Origin: DAIOEK01 sp963708715
Lineage (GTDB): Bacteria > Chloroflexota > Anaerolineae > Anaerolineales > Anaerolineaceae
DNA: 64,000 nt
Direction: 5' to 3'
NCBI GenBank assembly: GCA_963708715.1
Contig: CAVPSU010000001.1
Location: 62,001-126,000 of the forward strand
The position numbers and the translations under genes are program-made. Below, piece after piece: positions 25,412 through 34,328 of this stretch; the stretch's first letter is position 1; each line of letters opens with the position of its first letter. The notes below the pieces were generated by a model. The model saw nothing but the letters and a program-made list of their open reading frames with translations. It ran no database searches and was not told the origin of the DNA.

Positions 25412-26495
25412 TTAGTGTTTATGTTTTAGATATGCTTCAATAAAACCGTCTAGATCCCCATCTAAAACCGCCTGGGTGTTACCCACCTCGAAGTCGGTCC
25501 GATGATCTTTTACCATTTGATACGGGTGGAGTACATAGGAACGGATTTGACTACCCCACTCAGTTTTTTGATATTCTCCCCGGAGTTCAGATAATTGCTT
25601 ATCCATCTCTATTTCCTTCATTTCAAGAAGGCGGGCTTTGAGCACTTTCATCGCATTCTCACGGTTTTGAAGCTGCGACCTTTCGTTTTGGCAGGAAACC
25701 ACCAGACCTGAGGGAAGGTGAGTGATTCGGATCGCCGTCGCATTTTTTTGCACATTTTGACCGCCAGCACCTGCGGATCTGTACACGTCAATTTTTAGCT
25801 CATCAGGATTTATGTGAATTTCATCATCTGCATTTGGATCTACAGGTAATACTTCCACTTGGGTAAAAGAAGTGTGGCGCCGGTGAGCGGAATCGAATGG
25901 CGAAAGACGCACCAACCTGTGGACTCCCTTCTCAGTCCGTAAGTAACCATACGCATAGGGACCTTCCACAGATATAGTCACACTTTTAATTCCCGCTTCT
26001 TCTCCGTCCGATTGGTCGATGATCTCCGATTTATATCCTTTGCGTTCGATCCAACGCAGATACATCCGCATGAGCATGGATGCCCAATCCTGCGAATCGG
26101 TTCCGCCGGCACCAGCATTGATGGTAAGCAGGGCGTCTCCTTTATCATATTTTCCACTGAGTAAAGCATCCATGGAGCGCTTTTCCAACTCAGCATCTAA
26201 TTGGGAAATCTCAGCTTCCAATTCCGAGCGCATATTTTCATCGTCCAGCTCGGATAATTCCTTAATATCCTCGGATCGCTTTTTGATCTCAGTCCAATAC
26301 AATACATCGGACTCCAGGTCAGCGATCGATTTCATCAACTTCTGGGCAGAATTGCGGTCATCCCATAGATTGGGGTCCTCGACGATTTTTTTCTTCTTCA
26401 GTAATTCGGCTTCTTTGGAGTTTATGTCAAAGATGCTCCATGATTTGATTAATTTTTTCCAATTGCTGTTGTATATGATCAACTAGATCTTGCAT
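25412..26495 (-). CDS. prfB: Peptide chain release factor 2, expressed by programmed +1 frameshift
   Basis: The true start is the ATG at 26495 (GAAGGAG site): MQDLVDHIQQQLEKINQIMEHL, then UGA. The sequence CTT TGA C at 26432-26426, with a GGAG 3 nt upstream of the CTT, is the classic autoregulatory frameshift site; after a +1 shift the protein continues DINSKEAELLKKKK to the end, about 360 residues. The anticodon-like SPF tripeptide (RLSPFDSAHRR) and the catalytic GGQ (AGAGGQNVQKN) are intact. RF2 releases chains at UGA and UAA, and low RF2 raises shifting. The upstream ATG-like start at 26482 in the second frame is not the real one. Confidence 0.95.
26426..26432 (-). promoter_or_regulatory. 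prfB: Programmed +1 frameshift site of prfB
   Basis: CTTTGAC with an internal Shine-Dalgarno-like GGAG just upstream (ATGGAGCATCTTTGAC). Confidence 0.93.
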
Positions 26496-26511
26496 CTTTT
26501 CTCCTTCGGAG

Positions 26512-27417
26512 TTAACCCAAAACACCATCAACGAATCGTTGTGGATCAAATGGTTCGAGGTCTTCCAGCTTTTCTCCTAGTCCGGCAAATAAGATAGGTA
26601 AGCCGAGTTCTTTCTGGATCGCGAAAGCCATTCCACCTTTTGCGGATGAGTCCAATTTAGCAATAATCACACCATCCACACGGGTCATTTCTTTGAACAT
26701 CCTCGCCTGCTGAAACGCATTCTGTCCGGTGGTTGCATCAAGAACGATCCAAACCGCGTGGGGAGCCCCCGGTAACGCTTTTCCGACCACCCGGTATACC
26801 TTTTTCAGTTCTTCCATCAAATTATATTTGGTGTGAAGGCGACCCGCGGTGTCAATAAACAAGATGTCGGATTTTTTGGTCACAGCAGCTTGAACGGCAT
26901 CGAAAGCCACCGCACCTGGATCTCCATTAGCCTGTCCGGCGATCACCGGGATATGAAGGCGATCCCCCCATACTTTCAGTTGGTCCACCGCTGCAGCGCG
27001 GAAGGTATCTGCTGCGGCGAAAATTACCTGTTTCCCAAGTTTTTGATACCTGGCACCCAGCTTGGCAATGGTGGTCGTTTTCCCGGAACCATTCACCCCC
27101 ACAACCAGTACTACGGTTGGAATAGATGTCGGATAAAATGTTTCAGGTATGGTCAATCGCTTGACCAATTCAGCCTTAAGAAGTTCCTGATATTCTTCTG
27201 TTTTGGTAACACCCAATTCGTTGATTGATTTCCGCAGAGAAAGGATAACTTCCTGGGTTGTTGCAGTCCCCATATCTGCCTGCAGGAGAATCGCTTCCAG
27301 ATCATCCCAGGTTTCTTCTGTGATCTCGCTGGCACCAAATATAGTGGCAATCTTACCAAAAGTCACCTTGCGTGTTTTATCTAATCCGCTTTTCCATTGA
27401 TCGATTATGGACGGCAT
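26512..27417 (-). CDS. ftsY: Signal recognition particle receptor FtsY
   Basis: 301 residues from the ATG at 27417, 1 nt past the rlmN stop with GAGGAA upstream; the frame's earlier start at 27459 would overlap rlmN. A short NG-type FtsY without the acidic A domain. GTPase motifs: G1 GVNGSGKTTTIAKLG, DTFRAAAVDQL, G3 DTAGR, G4 AKLDSSAKGG, and GLGEKLEDLEPF. It docks ribosome-SRP complexes at the membrane for cotranslational insertion. Third gene of the HAD-rlmN-ftsY operon. Confidence 0.95.
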   Translation of the reverse strand: MPSIIDQWKSGLDKTRKVTFGKIATIFGASEITEETWDDLEAILLQADMGTATTQEVILSLRKSINELGVTKTEEYQELLKAELVKRLTIPETFYPTSIPTVVLVVGVNGSGKTTTIAKLGARYQKLGKQVIFAAADTFRAAAVDQLKVWGDRLHIPVIAGQANGDPGAVAFDAVQAAVTKKSDILFIDTAGRLHTKYNLMEELKKVYRVVGKALPGAPHAVWIVLDATTGQNAFQQARMFKEMTRVDGVIIAKLDSSAKGGMAFAIQKELGLPILFAGLGEKLEDLEPFDPQRFVDGVLG

Positions 27418-27418
27418 A

Positions 27419-28495
27419 CTATTCCTCAACAGTAGTGGTGGAAGAAGCGAGCTGACCACAACCAGCCTGGATATCTATCCCTCGTCGGAGTCGAATCGTA
27501 CAAGGAATACCATTCCCTTCTAGCGCTTTTTGGAATTCCAGCGCCCTTTCGCGGGAAGATCCCTTGCCGCTAAATTTCTGGGTTGGATTGAGTTGGATGG
27601 CATTGACATGACAGATCATCCCCTTTAGTTTGTTCGCCAAATTTTGCGCAGTCAACCAGGTGTCATTGACTCCATCAATTAATGCCCATTCAAATGTTAT
27701 CCGCCGGTGCGTGGTATCCACATAATAACGGCAGGCATCCAGTAATTCCTCGACCGGATATTTCTTATTGACAGGCATCATGCTGGAGCGTAAATCGTTA
27801 TCCACCGCATGGAGGCTAACTGCCAGATTGACCTGACTTTTCTGGTCAGCGAACTGGCGTATTTTCGGCACAATCCCGACCGTCGAGATCGTCATTCGCC
27901 TAGCACCAAGTTGAAATCCTTTTTCGTCATTGAGTATTTCGATTGCTTTCATTAGTGAATCATAATTATGGAAAGGCTCTCCCATTCCCATAAATACAAT
28001 ATTCTTTACTGATTTGCCGGAACGCTGGATAAGACGGCTGAAGAATAATACCTGTTCGACGATTTCTCCAGCAGTGAGGTTACGGAAAAACCCCATCTGA
28101 CCCGTCGCGCAGAAGGTACAACCCATGGCACATCCCGATTGGGTCGAGACACACAAAGTATCTCTCTCGGTATATTGCATCCAGACAGTTTCGATCATCC
28201 GTTGGTCAGACAGTGCGAACAGCAATTTCCGAGTTTCACCATCTTTTGACTTCAAATCGCGGATGGGCGACAGCGAATCGAATGAATACTCATTAAATAG
28301 GGTATTGCGCATAGCTAGCGACAAATTGGTAAACTCTTCCAATAAGTGCCACTGTTTCGAATAGAGACCTTCCCAGAGCTGATCTGCGCGATAAGCAGGT
28401 TGACCAAGATCGGTCAGAATAGTTTTCAATTCAGACAGACCATAATCATAAATGAGCGGTTTTATTGCCTCAGCGGGGGAGGGAGTTGTGTTCAT
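27419..28495 (-). CDS. rlmN: 23S rRNA (adenine(2503)-C(2))-methyltransferase RlmN
   Basis: 358 residues. Radical SAM enzyme that methylates A2503 of 23S rRNA and A37 of some tRNAs. The 4Fe-4S site CAMGCTFC (about 118-125), GMGEPFHNYD, and the two conserved Cys (one near the C-terminus in IQAGCGQL) are present. Start overlaps the upstream HAD stop by 4 bp; ftsY starts 1 nt after its stop. The tight packing suggests translational coupling. Confidence 0.96.
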   Translation of the reverse strand: MNTTPSPAEAIKPLIYDYGLSELKTILTDLGQPAYRADQLWEGLYSKQWHLLEEFTNLSLAMRNTLFNEYSFDSLSPIRDLKSKDGETRKLLFALSDQRMIETVWMQYTERDTLCVSTQSGCAMGCTFCATGQMGFFRNLTAGEIVEQVLFFSRLIQRSGKSVKNIVFMGMGEPFHNYDSLMKAIEILNDEKGFQLGARRMTISTVGIVPKIRQFADQKSQVNLAVSLHAVDNDLRSSMMPVNKKYPVEELLDACRYYVDTTHRRITFEWALIDGVNDTWLTAQNLANKLKGMICHVNAIQLNPTQKFSGKGSSRERALEFQKALEGNGIPCTIRLRRGIDIQAGCGQLASSTTTVEE

Positions 28496-29277
28496 AATCC
28501 TACCAATGTGGATAGATCTTTTTCTATAAAATCAGGCGCCGGTCGCCAGGTTAGCGCCTGTTCATGGGTGGATACACCGGAAAGGACCAATGCGGTCTTG
28601 CATCCAGAGTTCTGCCCGCCCAGAATATCTGTCTCCAGACGATCCCCAACCATGAGGACTTTTGAAGGGGGGAGAGCAAGCCGCTCAAGGGAAAGATCGA
28701 TCAGGTATCTCCCCGGTTTTCCCATGAATAATGGTTCAGTCTCAGCCGCTGTAGCAACAGCAGCAATAATCGCCCCGGCTCCGGGCGTTAATCCATGCGG
28801 GGTGGGGAATGTCTTATCTGGATTTGTCCCAAGGAATTCAGCACCATTACGAATACAGGTCGCGGCAACCTCAATTCTTTTGTAGGTGATTGAGCGATCC
28901 ACACCTACGATAACCACTTTGACATCCCCATCCTGATTCGGATAACCTGCCTCTTCAATTGATGCGACCAGGCTTTTTTCTCCCATGACATGAACTGAAG
29001 TACCCAATGGATAATGGTTTTTTAAGTAGTAAATCACAGCCATTGCCGATGTGGTAATTTGCCATGGATCCAATTTAACGCCGAAACTTGTAAATTTATC
29101 CAGGTATTCCGGCACTGTTCGAGCAGCATTATTCGTTGCCAGTACGACTTTGATATCCAACTCATTGAAGCGATCAAATATGGCAGGAAGATCGCCGATG
29201 GGATCAGAATCGCGCCACAAGACACCGTCCATATCGAGGATGACACCTTTAATTCCTGCTTTCTTAAAATCGATCAC
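28492..29277 (-). CDS. HAD-IIA phosphatase, NagD/PGP-like
   Basis: 261 residues from the GTG at 29277 with a GGGAG site; the longer frame starts at a TTG inside the -10 box (TATAAT at 29312-29307), so it cannot be used. Motif I is ILDMDGVLWRD, motif II ATNNAARTVPEYLDKF, motif IV MVGDRLETDILGGQNSGCKTALVLSGVS, with the C2B cap between. The family hydrolyses small phosphates (p-nitrophenyl phosphate, UMP, phosphoglycolate). First gene of the rlmN-ftsY operon. Confidence 0.88.
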   Translation of the reverse strand: MIDFKKAGIKGVILDMDGVLWRDSDPIGDLPAIFDRFNELDIKVVLATNNAARTVPEYLDKFTSFGVKLDPWQITTSAMAVIYYLKNHYPLGTSVHVMGEKSLVASIEEAGYPNQDGDVKVVIVGVDRSITYKRIEVAATCIRNGAEFLGTNPDKTFPTPHGLTPGAGAIIAAVATAAETEPLFMGKPGRYLIDLSLERLALPPSKVLMVGDRLETDILGGQNSGCKTALVLSGVSTHEQALTWRPAPDFIEKDLSTLVGL

Positions 29278-29306
29278 AATGAGCTCCCGTTCAAAGACTG
29301 TAGACA

Positions 29307-29312
29307 ATTATA
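29307..29312 (-). promoter_or_regulatory. -10 box of the HAD-rlmN-ftsY operon
   Basis: TATAAT on the minus strand, 30 nt before the GTG start. It also overlaps the far side of the clpP terminator zone. Confidence 0.5.
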
Positions 29313-29343
29313 CTCGGGCATATATGCATGAATACAAAAAGTA

Positions 29344-29371
29344 GAACCGAGGTGAATAGCCACCTCGGTTC
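29344..29371 (-). terminator. Terminator of the tig-clpP operon
   Basis: 11-bp perfect stem GAACCGAGGTG / CACCTCGGTTC, 6-base loop, followed on the minus strand by a T-run (29340-29336). Confidence 0.9.
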
Positions 29372-29390
29372 AAGTTTTACCGTTATTCAT

Positions 29391-30008
29391 TCATTTGATT
29401 TCAGGTTTATCAGCGACTTTCAAAATCTGATCGATAAGTCCATATTCCATTGCCTGGTTGGCATTCATAAAGAAGTCTCTCTCAGTGTCTCTTTCAATGA
29501 CTTCCATCGATTGACCTGTTCGTTCGGACATGATCTCGTTCAGTCGGGCACGAAGTCTTAAAATTTCCTTCGCGTGGATCTCAATATCGGAAGCCTGCCC
29601 TTGGGCTCCTCCGAGCGGTTGATGCATATGAATGGTCGCATGGGGGAGGGCATAACGCTTTCCCTTGGTCCCGGCTGCCAATAGAACTGTCCCAAATGAC
29701 GCCGAGAATCCGACAGCAAATGTGGAGATGGGATTCGAGATCATTTGCATGGTATCGTATATTGCCAATCCGGCATAAATTTGTCCGCCGGGGGAGTTGA
29801 TATACATATTAATTTCCCGCTCAGGATCTTCCCTATTCAGAAATAACAACTGAGCCACTGTTACATTGGCGACTTGATCATCAATCGGTGTACCGAGAAA
29901 GATAATGCGCTCTTTGAGCAACAATGAAAAGATATCGTAAGCGCGTTCACCACGTCCCGAGGACTCGATGACCATCGGTATTACATTATTGAACGTCGAC
30001 ATACTCAT
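29391..30008 (-). CDS. clpP: ATP-dependent Clp protease proteolytic subunit
   Basis: 205 residues. Serine peptidase that forms a 14-mer barrel fed by ClpX, ClpC or ClpA. Catalytic Ser is in VGFSASFGTVLL, His in LPHATIHMHQP, Asp in EVIERDTERDFFM. The Ser motif SASFG replaces the usual AASMG but keeps the nucleophile and the Gly. It follows tig by 4 nt. No clpX gene comes after it as it does in many bacteria; a terminator closes the operon. Confidence 0.95.
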   Translation of the reverse strand: MSMSTFNNVIPMVIESSGRGERAYDIFSLLLKERIIFLGTPIDDQVANVTVAQLLFLNREDPEREINMYINSPGGQIYAGLAIYDTMQMISNPISTFAVGFSASFGTVLLAAGTKGKRYALPHATIHMHQPLGGAQGQASDIEIHAKEILRLRARLNEIMSERTGQSMEVIERDTERDFFMNANQAMEYGLIDQILKVADKPEIK

Positions 30009-30012
30009 GGAA

Positions 30013-31452
30013 TTATTCTCCTTGGACTGTGTCAGCTACTTTTTTGCTGACTTTACTTTTTGCTGTCTTCGTTTTTGGCTTGACAGATTTTTTTGAAGAC
30101 TCCACTGACTTGGTATCAACTGTTTCTTCAACCAGATCCCCAGTGGCAATTTTCTTCAGAGTTTCATATACCCGGCGATTTATGACTTGGGTTGCGGCTT
30201 CCATTGCGATAGCATTGACAAGTTTTTCTCGCGGCATTTTCTTTACAAGTTTATCAAAGTCTTTGGTCGTTGTTGCAAGCTCCTGTAAGGTTTCCTGATA
30301 CCCTTCTTCCATCTCTTTTTCTGACAATTCAATTTTCTCAGCTTTGGAGATCTCGCTTAAGATTAGATTCCGTTCTAATCGCTTCTGGGCGTTAGGGTTA
30401 AGTTCCTTGGTTTCAAATTCTTCCTGGGTAAGTTTGTTTAATTTGAGATAAGCTTCAAGGTCCATCTTCTGCGAGGCGAGGTCTCTCTCAAAGCTCTTCT
30501 GCAGATCTTGCTTTTCATCTTCGATTGCCTGTGGGGGATATTTGATTGTGGCATTGGCTTTGATCTGGTCAACCACCTTGTTGTAGTATTCAAAATCATA
30601 TTCCGCCTGTGAATTGGACTCAAGTTGAGTTCGAATACTGTTCTTGAAATCATCTACGGTGGCAAATTCTCCAAAGTTCTTTATGAAGGTTTCATCCACT
30701 TCCGGAAGAACCAATTTCTTAACGCTTTGAACAGAAATATGAAACTGAACTTCTTTATCTTTCAGCTTCTCATCCTGGAAATCGCTGGGGTATTTGAAAG
30801 AAAGATCAAGCTCTGCCCCTTCTTTTACTCCTACCAATTTTCGGCTGAATCCAATGAATGGCCATTCGTGTTCATCTTCTTTGCCCTTTGCATCAATCTT
30901 CACCTGGAGAGATCGTTCCGGAACGATCTCTTCTCCACCAGCAGTGCCGGCAATTTTCAAGAAAACTACATTGCCTTCTTTGGCAGCTTTTTCCAATGGT
31001 TCGAGTGTTGAGTAATAGGATCGATATTGTTCGACCACTTTCATAACTTCTTCTTCCCCGATCCCTTTGTACTCATACGGAACACGAACAGAACGATAAT
31101 CATTCAATTCGATTTTTGGGGCAAGAGGGACTAGGAAAGATAAGGTGAGAGGATCCATACTGATGATCTCTTCAAGGGATCCATTGGCGCCCACCTCAAT
31201 ATTCTGTTCTTTAAGCATCAGAGGATAGATTTCGTCCACAACCATTTCAACTGCTTCTTCATGGACCCTCGGTTCACCAATGTAACGTACCACCATATCA
31301 TATGGAGCTTTCCCGGGTCTGAAACCCGGAATTTTAGTGTGTTCGGCTATATGTCTTGCCGCTTTTTTCATTTTTCGTTCAACTAATTCTGGCTCAACTT
31401 CGACAACAACTTTTAACTGATGGTCATCACGAGGGGTGGTTTCGATTTTCAA
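30013..31452 (-). CDS. tig: Trigger factor, ribosome-bound peptidyl-prolyl isomerase chaperone
   Basis: 479 residues. N-terminal ribosome-binding part has the signature GFRPGKAPYDMV (about 42-53); the central FKBP-like domain is about 155-240 but its active-site residues are weakly kept; the C-terminal helical chaperone part is about 250-435. A Lys/Ser-rich tail (KKSVKPKTKTAKSKVSKK) is extra compared with E. coli. Start is TTG at 31452 with an AAGGAAG site. Operon tig-clpP. Confidence 0.94.
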   Translation of the reverse strand: MKIETTPRDDHQLKVVVEVEPELVERKMKKAARHIAEHTKIPGFRPGKAPYDMVVRYIGEPRVHEEAVEMVVDEIYPLMLKEQNIEVGANGSLEEIISMDPLTLSFLVPLAPKIELNDYRSVRVPYEYKGIGEEEVMKVVEQYRSYYSTLEPLEKAAKEGNVVFLKIAGTAGGEEIVPERSLQVKIDAKGKEDEHEWPFIGFSRKLVGVKEGAELDLSFKYPSDFQDEKLKDKEVQFHISVQSVKKLVLPEVDETFIKNFGEFATVDDFKNSIRTQLESNSQAEYDFEYYNKVVDQIKANATIKYPPQAIEDEKQDLQKSFERDLASQKMDLEAYLKLNKLTQEEFETKELNPNAQKRLERNLILSEISKAEKIELSEKEMEEGYQETLQELATTTKDFDKLVKKMPREKLVNAIAMEAATQVINRRVYETLKKIATGDLVEETVDTKSVESSKKSVKPKTKTAKSKVSKKVADTVQGE

Positions 31453-31775
31453 TGCATTCTTCCTTATTTATAAATGTGTACAGCAGTTTGGGAAAAGCGC
31501 CACATAAACCCTCATGCTTTACTAGGTAAGTCCAGAGAGTGTAATTTTGGTTTTTCACGCTTCCCAATGTATTAAATGCGTGCCAATTGTACCAAGAAAA
31601 CGCTTTTTTAGGGCTGAAAATTGTTTTTGTATACCATTTCTAACAATCTTCTTACGAAATTAGATTAGTAGCACTATTGTTTCAATGTTTGATTATGAAA
31701 ATTAAAATGCAGTTCGCAATCAATTGTTATACAACCATAGATCGACCCATCGGAATTAAGAATAGAGTTTGATTG
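31453..31775. other. Intergenic region upstream of tig
   Basis: 323 bp, AT-rich. It must hold the tig promoter (a TACAAT on the minus strand near 31585 is one candidate -10) but I cannot assign a convincing -35. No gene or repeat seen. Confidence 0.4.
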
Positions 31776-32616
31776 ATGACAACAATTCAAATTCCCGACA
31801 AAGATACTCAAAATGTAATTTTGCCAGTCAGTAAATGATGCTGAAATTAATCGATTAATTAATCAGGCGGTGTGTTGGGAATCGGAAATTGAACTGTTAT
31901 TTGATCAGATCAACATTAAGCCTGGATGGATTTGTGCAGACATCGGTTGCGGGCCAATCGGAATTCTAGGTCTTTTGAGTCATCGAGTGGGATCACATGG
32001 ACAAGTAATTGGGGTAGATTCAAATTCGGATAATATTCAGATCGCCACAGAGTAAATAGACCATAATCACTGGTTGAATGTAAAAGCGTTCAAAGAGGAC
32101 TTTTATAATTCTTCATTTGAGCCTGATACCTTTAATTTGACCCATACACGGTTTGTTTTTTCCCAAATTCACTGCGATCATTAATTACTGGACACGACAA
32201 TCAAGCTTACAAAACCTGGGGGAGTGATCATCTCTCAAGAATCAGACTGGACAACATGGAATTGCTACCCCCAAAATCCATCCTGGCATAAGATCAGAAA
32301 TGCCCTTTTCGCTTTATTCGAACAGGATGGTGGAGACATTAATGCAGGTCAACGGACATATCACATGTTTAAAGAGGCAAATCTGGCGGATGTACAGATT
32401 AGGACAATCATCAAAGCATTGCCTTATGGGTACTCTTACCGATCTGGGATGAATCAAATGGCCATATCTATGCACGAGAAAATCATTAACTCAAAATTGA
32501 TGACCGATGAAGAATTTGATAAAGCTCTTACCGAGTGTGCTCAGGTGATCAAAGACCCGCAAACGATTATCCTCAGCTATGTGCTGTGCCAGGTTTGGGG
32601 GTATGTAAATAAATAG
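31776..32616 (+). pseudogene. Decayed SAM-dependent class I methyltransferase
   Basis: Remnant of a protein of about 280 residues. ATG at 31776 begins MTTIQIPDKDTQNV; the frame is lost before INRLINQA (about 31850), then runs through the SAM site ICADIGCGPIGILGLLSHRVG and IGVDSNSDNI, meets a TAA after IATE (32053), continues as HWLNVKAFKEDFYN ... THTRFVFSQI, meets a second TAA near 32181, and goes on as TKPGGVIISQESDW to 32616. One frameshift and two stops are three separate lesions, so this is real decay rather than one bad base. The substrate is not recognisable. Confidence 0.8.
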
Positions 32617-32687
32617 GTGATACTGAATAGAGAAAGAGAAAAAACGCAGAACAGGTTTATTCATCCTCTGGTCAGCTGTCTCACTGA

Positions 32688-33329
32688 CTACGAATCGAGC
32701 AATGTTGGGATTCTTTTTGTCAATTCAGTCCACTCATCCCCGAGTGCTTTGCTGATTAGCGGCTTGACTCCAGCAAATACTGGGGCAGGCAAAACCTTTT
32801 GCCAGATACGCGTCATGTTTTCACGGTCGTCATTTCCCATCAAAGGGAACATCCAGGCTATCACTTCTGGGAAACGCTCCTGAGGGGTATGGTTTGCCAT
32901 CTGACCAATTGCTTGGGCTTGTTCAGGCATCGGAATAAGTTCCCTGAACAGGCGGTAAAGGTGTGAATCTTCTTTATCCAGGTGGAGGTCGAGATGATAT
33001 TTGAATGCTGCAGTTGCCCGCGCAATTTGCAACGCGTCCCTTGAAGAGACAGCACTGTTGAGCGCATTGTAAGCCGCATCCAACCCTTGGTGATCCATTA
33101 CATAAGCTTCTGCTACCAGAGGTGCAACAATCTCAAATGCAGGATAAATGACCAATTCCTCGCCTCGGGCATGCCATACCAGGATCTCATTGAAGAATCG
33201 GAAGCGGTCGATTGTAGGGGTGAGTTCTTTTTTACCCCTTGCAGCATCAAATGCTGCAGAATCAATTATCTTCATGTCAGCTCTAAATGCATTGTGGATG
33301 GCCGTGATGGCATCTAATGGATGAGTCAT
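32688..33329 (-). CDS. Hemerythrin/HHE-domain cation-binding protein
   Basis: 213 residues, four-helix HHE pattern: IHNAFRADM (about 11), WHARGEELVIYPAFE (about 53-67), VMDHQGLDAAY (about 78-88) and YHLDLHLDKEDSHLYRLF (about 111-128) supply His/Glu/Asp ligands for a di-iron site. Such proteins bind O2 or NO, or sense iron. The C-terminal 70 residues (MANHTPQERFPEVIAWMFPLM) are shared by the longer bacterial members. Monocistronic; ATG at 33329 with an AGGAGGAAT-like site. Confidence 0.82.
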   Translation of the reverse strand: MTHPLDAITAIHNAFRADMKIIDSAAFDAARGKKELTPTIDRFRFFNEILVWHARGEELVIYPAFEIVAPLVAEAYVMDHQGLDAAYNALNSAVSSRDALQIARATAAFKYHLDLHLDKEDSHLYRLFRELIPMPEQAQAIGQMANHTPQERFPEVIAWMFPLMGNDDRENMTRIWQKVLPAPVFAGVKPLISKALGDEWTELTKRIPTLLDS

Positions 33330-33534
33330 ATCCTATTCCTCCTGATTAATTGATTTACGGATAATTCCTTTACGCAACATGAATTAATCCTCAGGGAAAC
33401 TTATCGGATTGCATGATTAACAGTCAGTTTGAATGTAATTCGATTTGTAGGGGTTTTCAATAGAGAATCTGTTTTTTCGACTATCGAAATGGGTATATTG
33501 AGTTTTTATGTGTTCTATTCGATCGGGAATGTAG

Positions 33535-33616
33535 TGGGGAAAGAGGGACTTGAACCCTCACGCCTTTCGGCACATGATCCTAAGTCATGCCTGTCTGCCA
33601 ATTCCAGCATTTCCCC
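33535..33616 (-). tRNA. tRNA-Leu (anticodon TAG)
   Basis: 82 nt on the minus strand. Acceptor GGGGAAA / TTTCCCC, D-arm with AATTGGCAGAC, anticodon loop CTTAGGA (TAG at 33582-33580), long variable arm GTGCCGAAAGGCGT, T-arm GAGGGTTCAAGTCCCTC, discriminator A. CCA is not encoded. The class II fold and A73 fit Leu; it reads CUA and related codons. Confidence 0.95.
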
Positions 33617-33718
33617 GGCGAAACGCAATTATACGCGTAAGAATAGGTCAAGTCAATAAAACCGTTATGCAATATAATTCAAACCAATTCTATAAATTGT
33701 CGTCTCAGGAGTAGTGGA

Positions 33719-34138
33719 ATGTCGCGAATTGTCTCTGTGGATGGGACCGGTACAGAACGGACCCGATTGACAAAATCGATTGTGATTGCTTTACGGGAGT
33801 TGATGAAACAAAAACAGGTAGATGCGCATAGCTATGATTTAACTGCGTACGTAGTTCTTGCGTTGAACATGGTTGACCTGAATGTAGACAAGACCGTGAT
33901 TGCCTGGGAGAAGAGGGATTACTGGCTGAAAGCAGACAAATTCCGGATGCTATGGTCCTGGGTTAGACCATCCTCCGATAAAATACATAAAGCATTACTT
34001 GCTGGCGATTGGGCTATGATTGCCATGCAATCCGCTTTGGTCGGGCAAAAGCTGGCGTCATTGAAAGTATCAGAAAACCATCGCTTAGGGAAACCCTGGG
34101 AAGGGGCATGGAAAAAACTGCAGGATACGAAGGATTGA
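33719..34138 (+). CDS. Conserved-looking hypothetical protein
   Basis: 139 residues, not recognised. Mostly helical, Trp-rich in the middle (VIAWEKRDYWLKADKFRMLWSWVR), no signal peptide, no membrane helix, no metal motif. Start ATG at 33719 with a CAGGAG site. Base use resembles neighbours. It sits between tRNA-Leu and the recombinase gene, so it might belong to the same small mobile unit, but nothing in it shows that. Confidence 0.65.
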   Translation: MSRIVSVDGTGTERTRLTKSIVIALRELMKQKQVDAHSYDLTAYVVLALNMVDLNVDKTVIAWEKRDYWLKADKFRMLWSWVRPSSDKIHKALLAGDWAMIAMQSALVGQKLASLKVSENHRLGKPWEGAWKKLQDTKD

Positions 34139-34313
34139 TCAATTCTGAAGTGAGTAGGGCAGTTATCGATCCATCCTTTCGTCAAAGCCCGTAAGAAAAT
34201 CTATCAAGCGCGCACAGAAAAAAGATATTACCTCTAGGGCAGGGCAGAAGACGAAACAAAAAAAATGGTCAAATCGTTTTAGGTTTCGATAAGTATCATT
34301 ATCGCAAACAATA

Positions 34314-34322
34314 TGATATACT
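34314..34322 (+). promoter_or_regulatory. Extended -10 promoter for a leaderless recombinase transcript
   Basis: TGA TATACT (hexamer 34317-34322) ends 6 nt before the ATG at 34329; no ribosome site is possible. Confidence 0.55.
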
Positions 34323-34328
34323 AAATCT

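Noticed and set aside
26482..26482. prfB start at 26482
   Set aside because: It lies in the second frame upstream of the CTTTGAC site; the true start at 26495 has a strong ribosome site.
32224..32616. Intact small gene at 32224-32616
   Set aside because: It is the C-terminal part of the methyltransferase pseudogene, not a separate protein.
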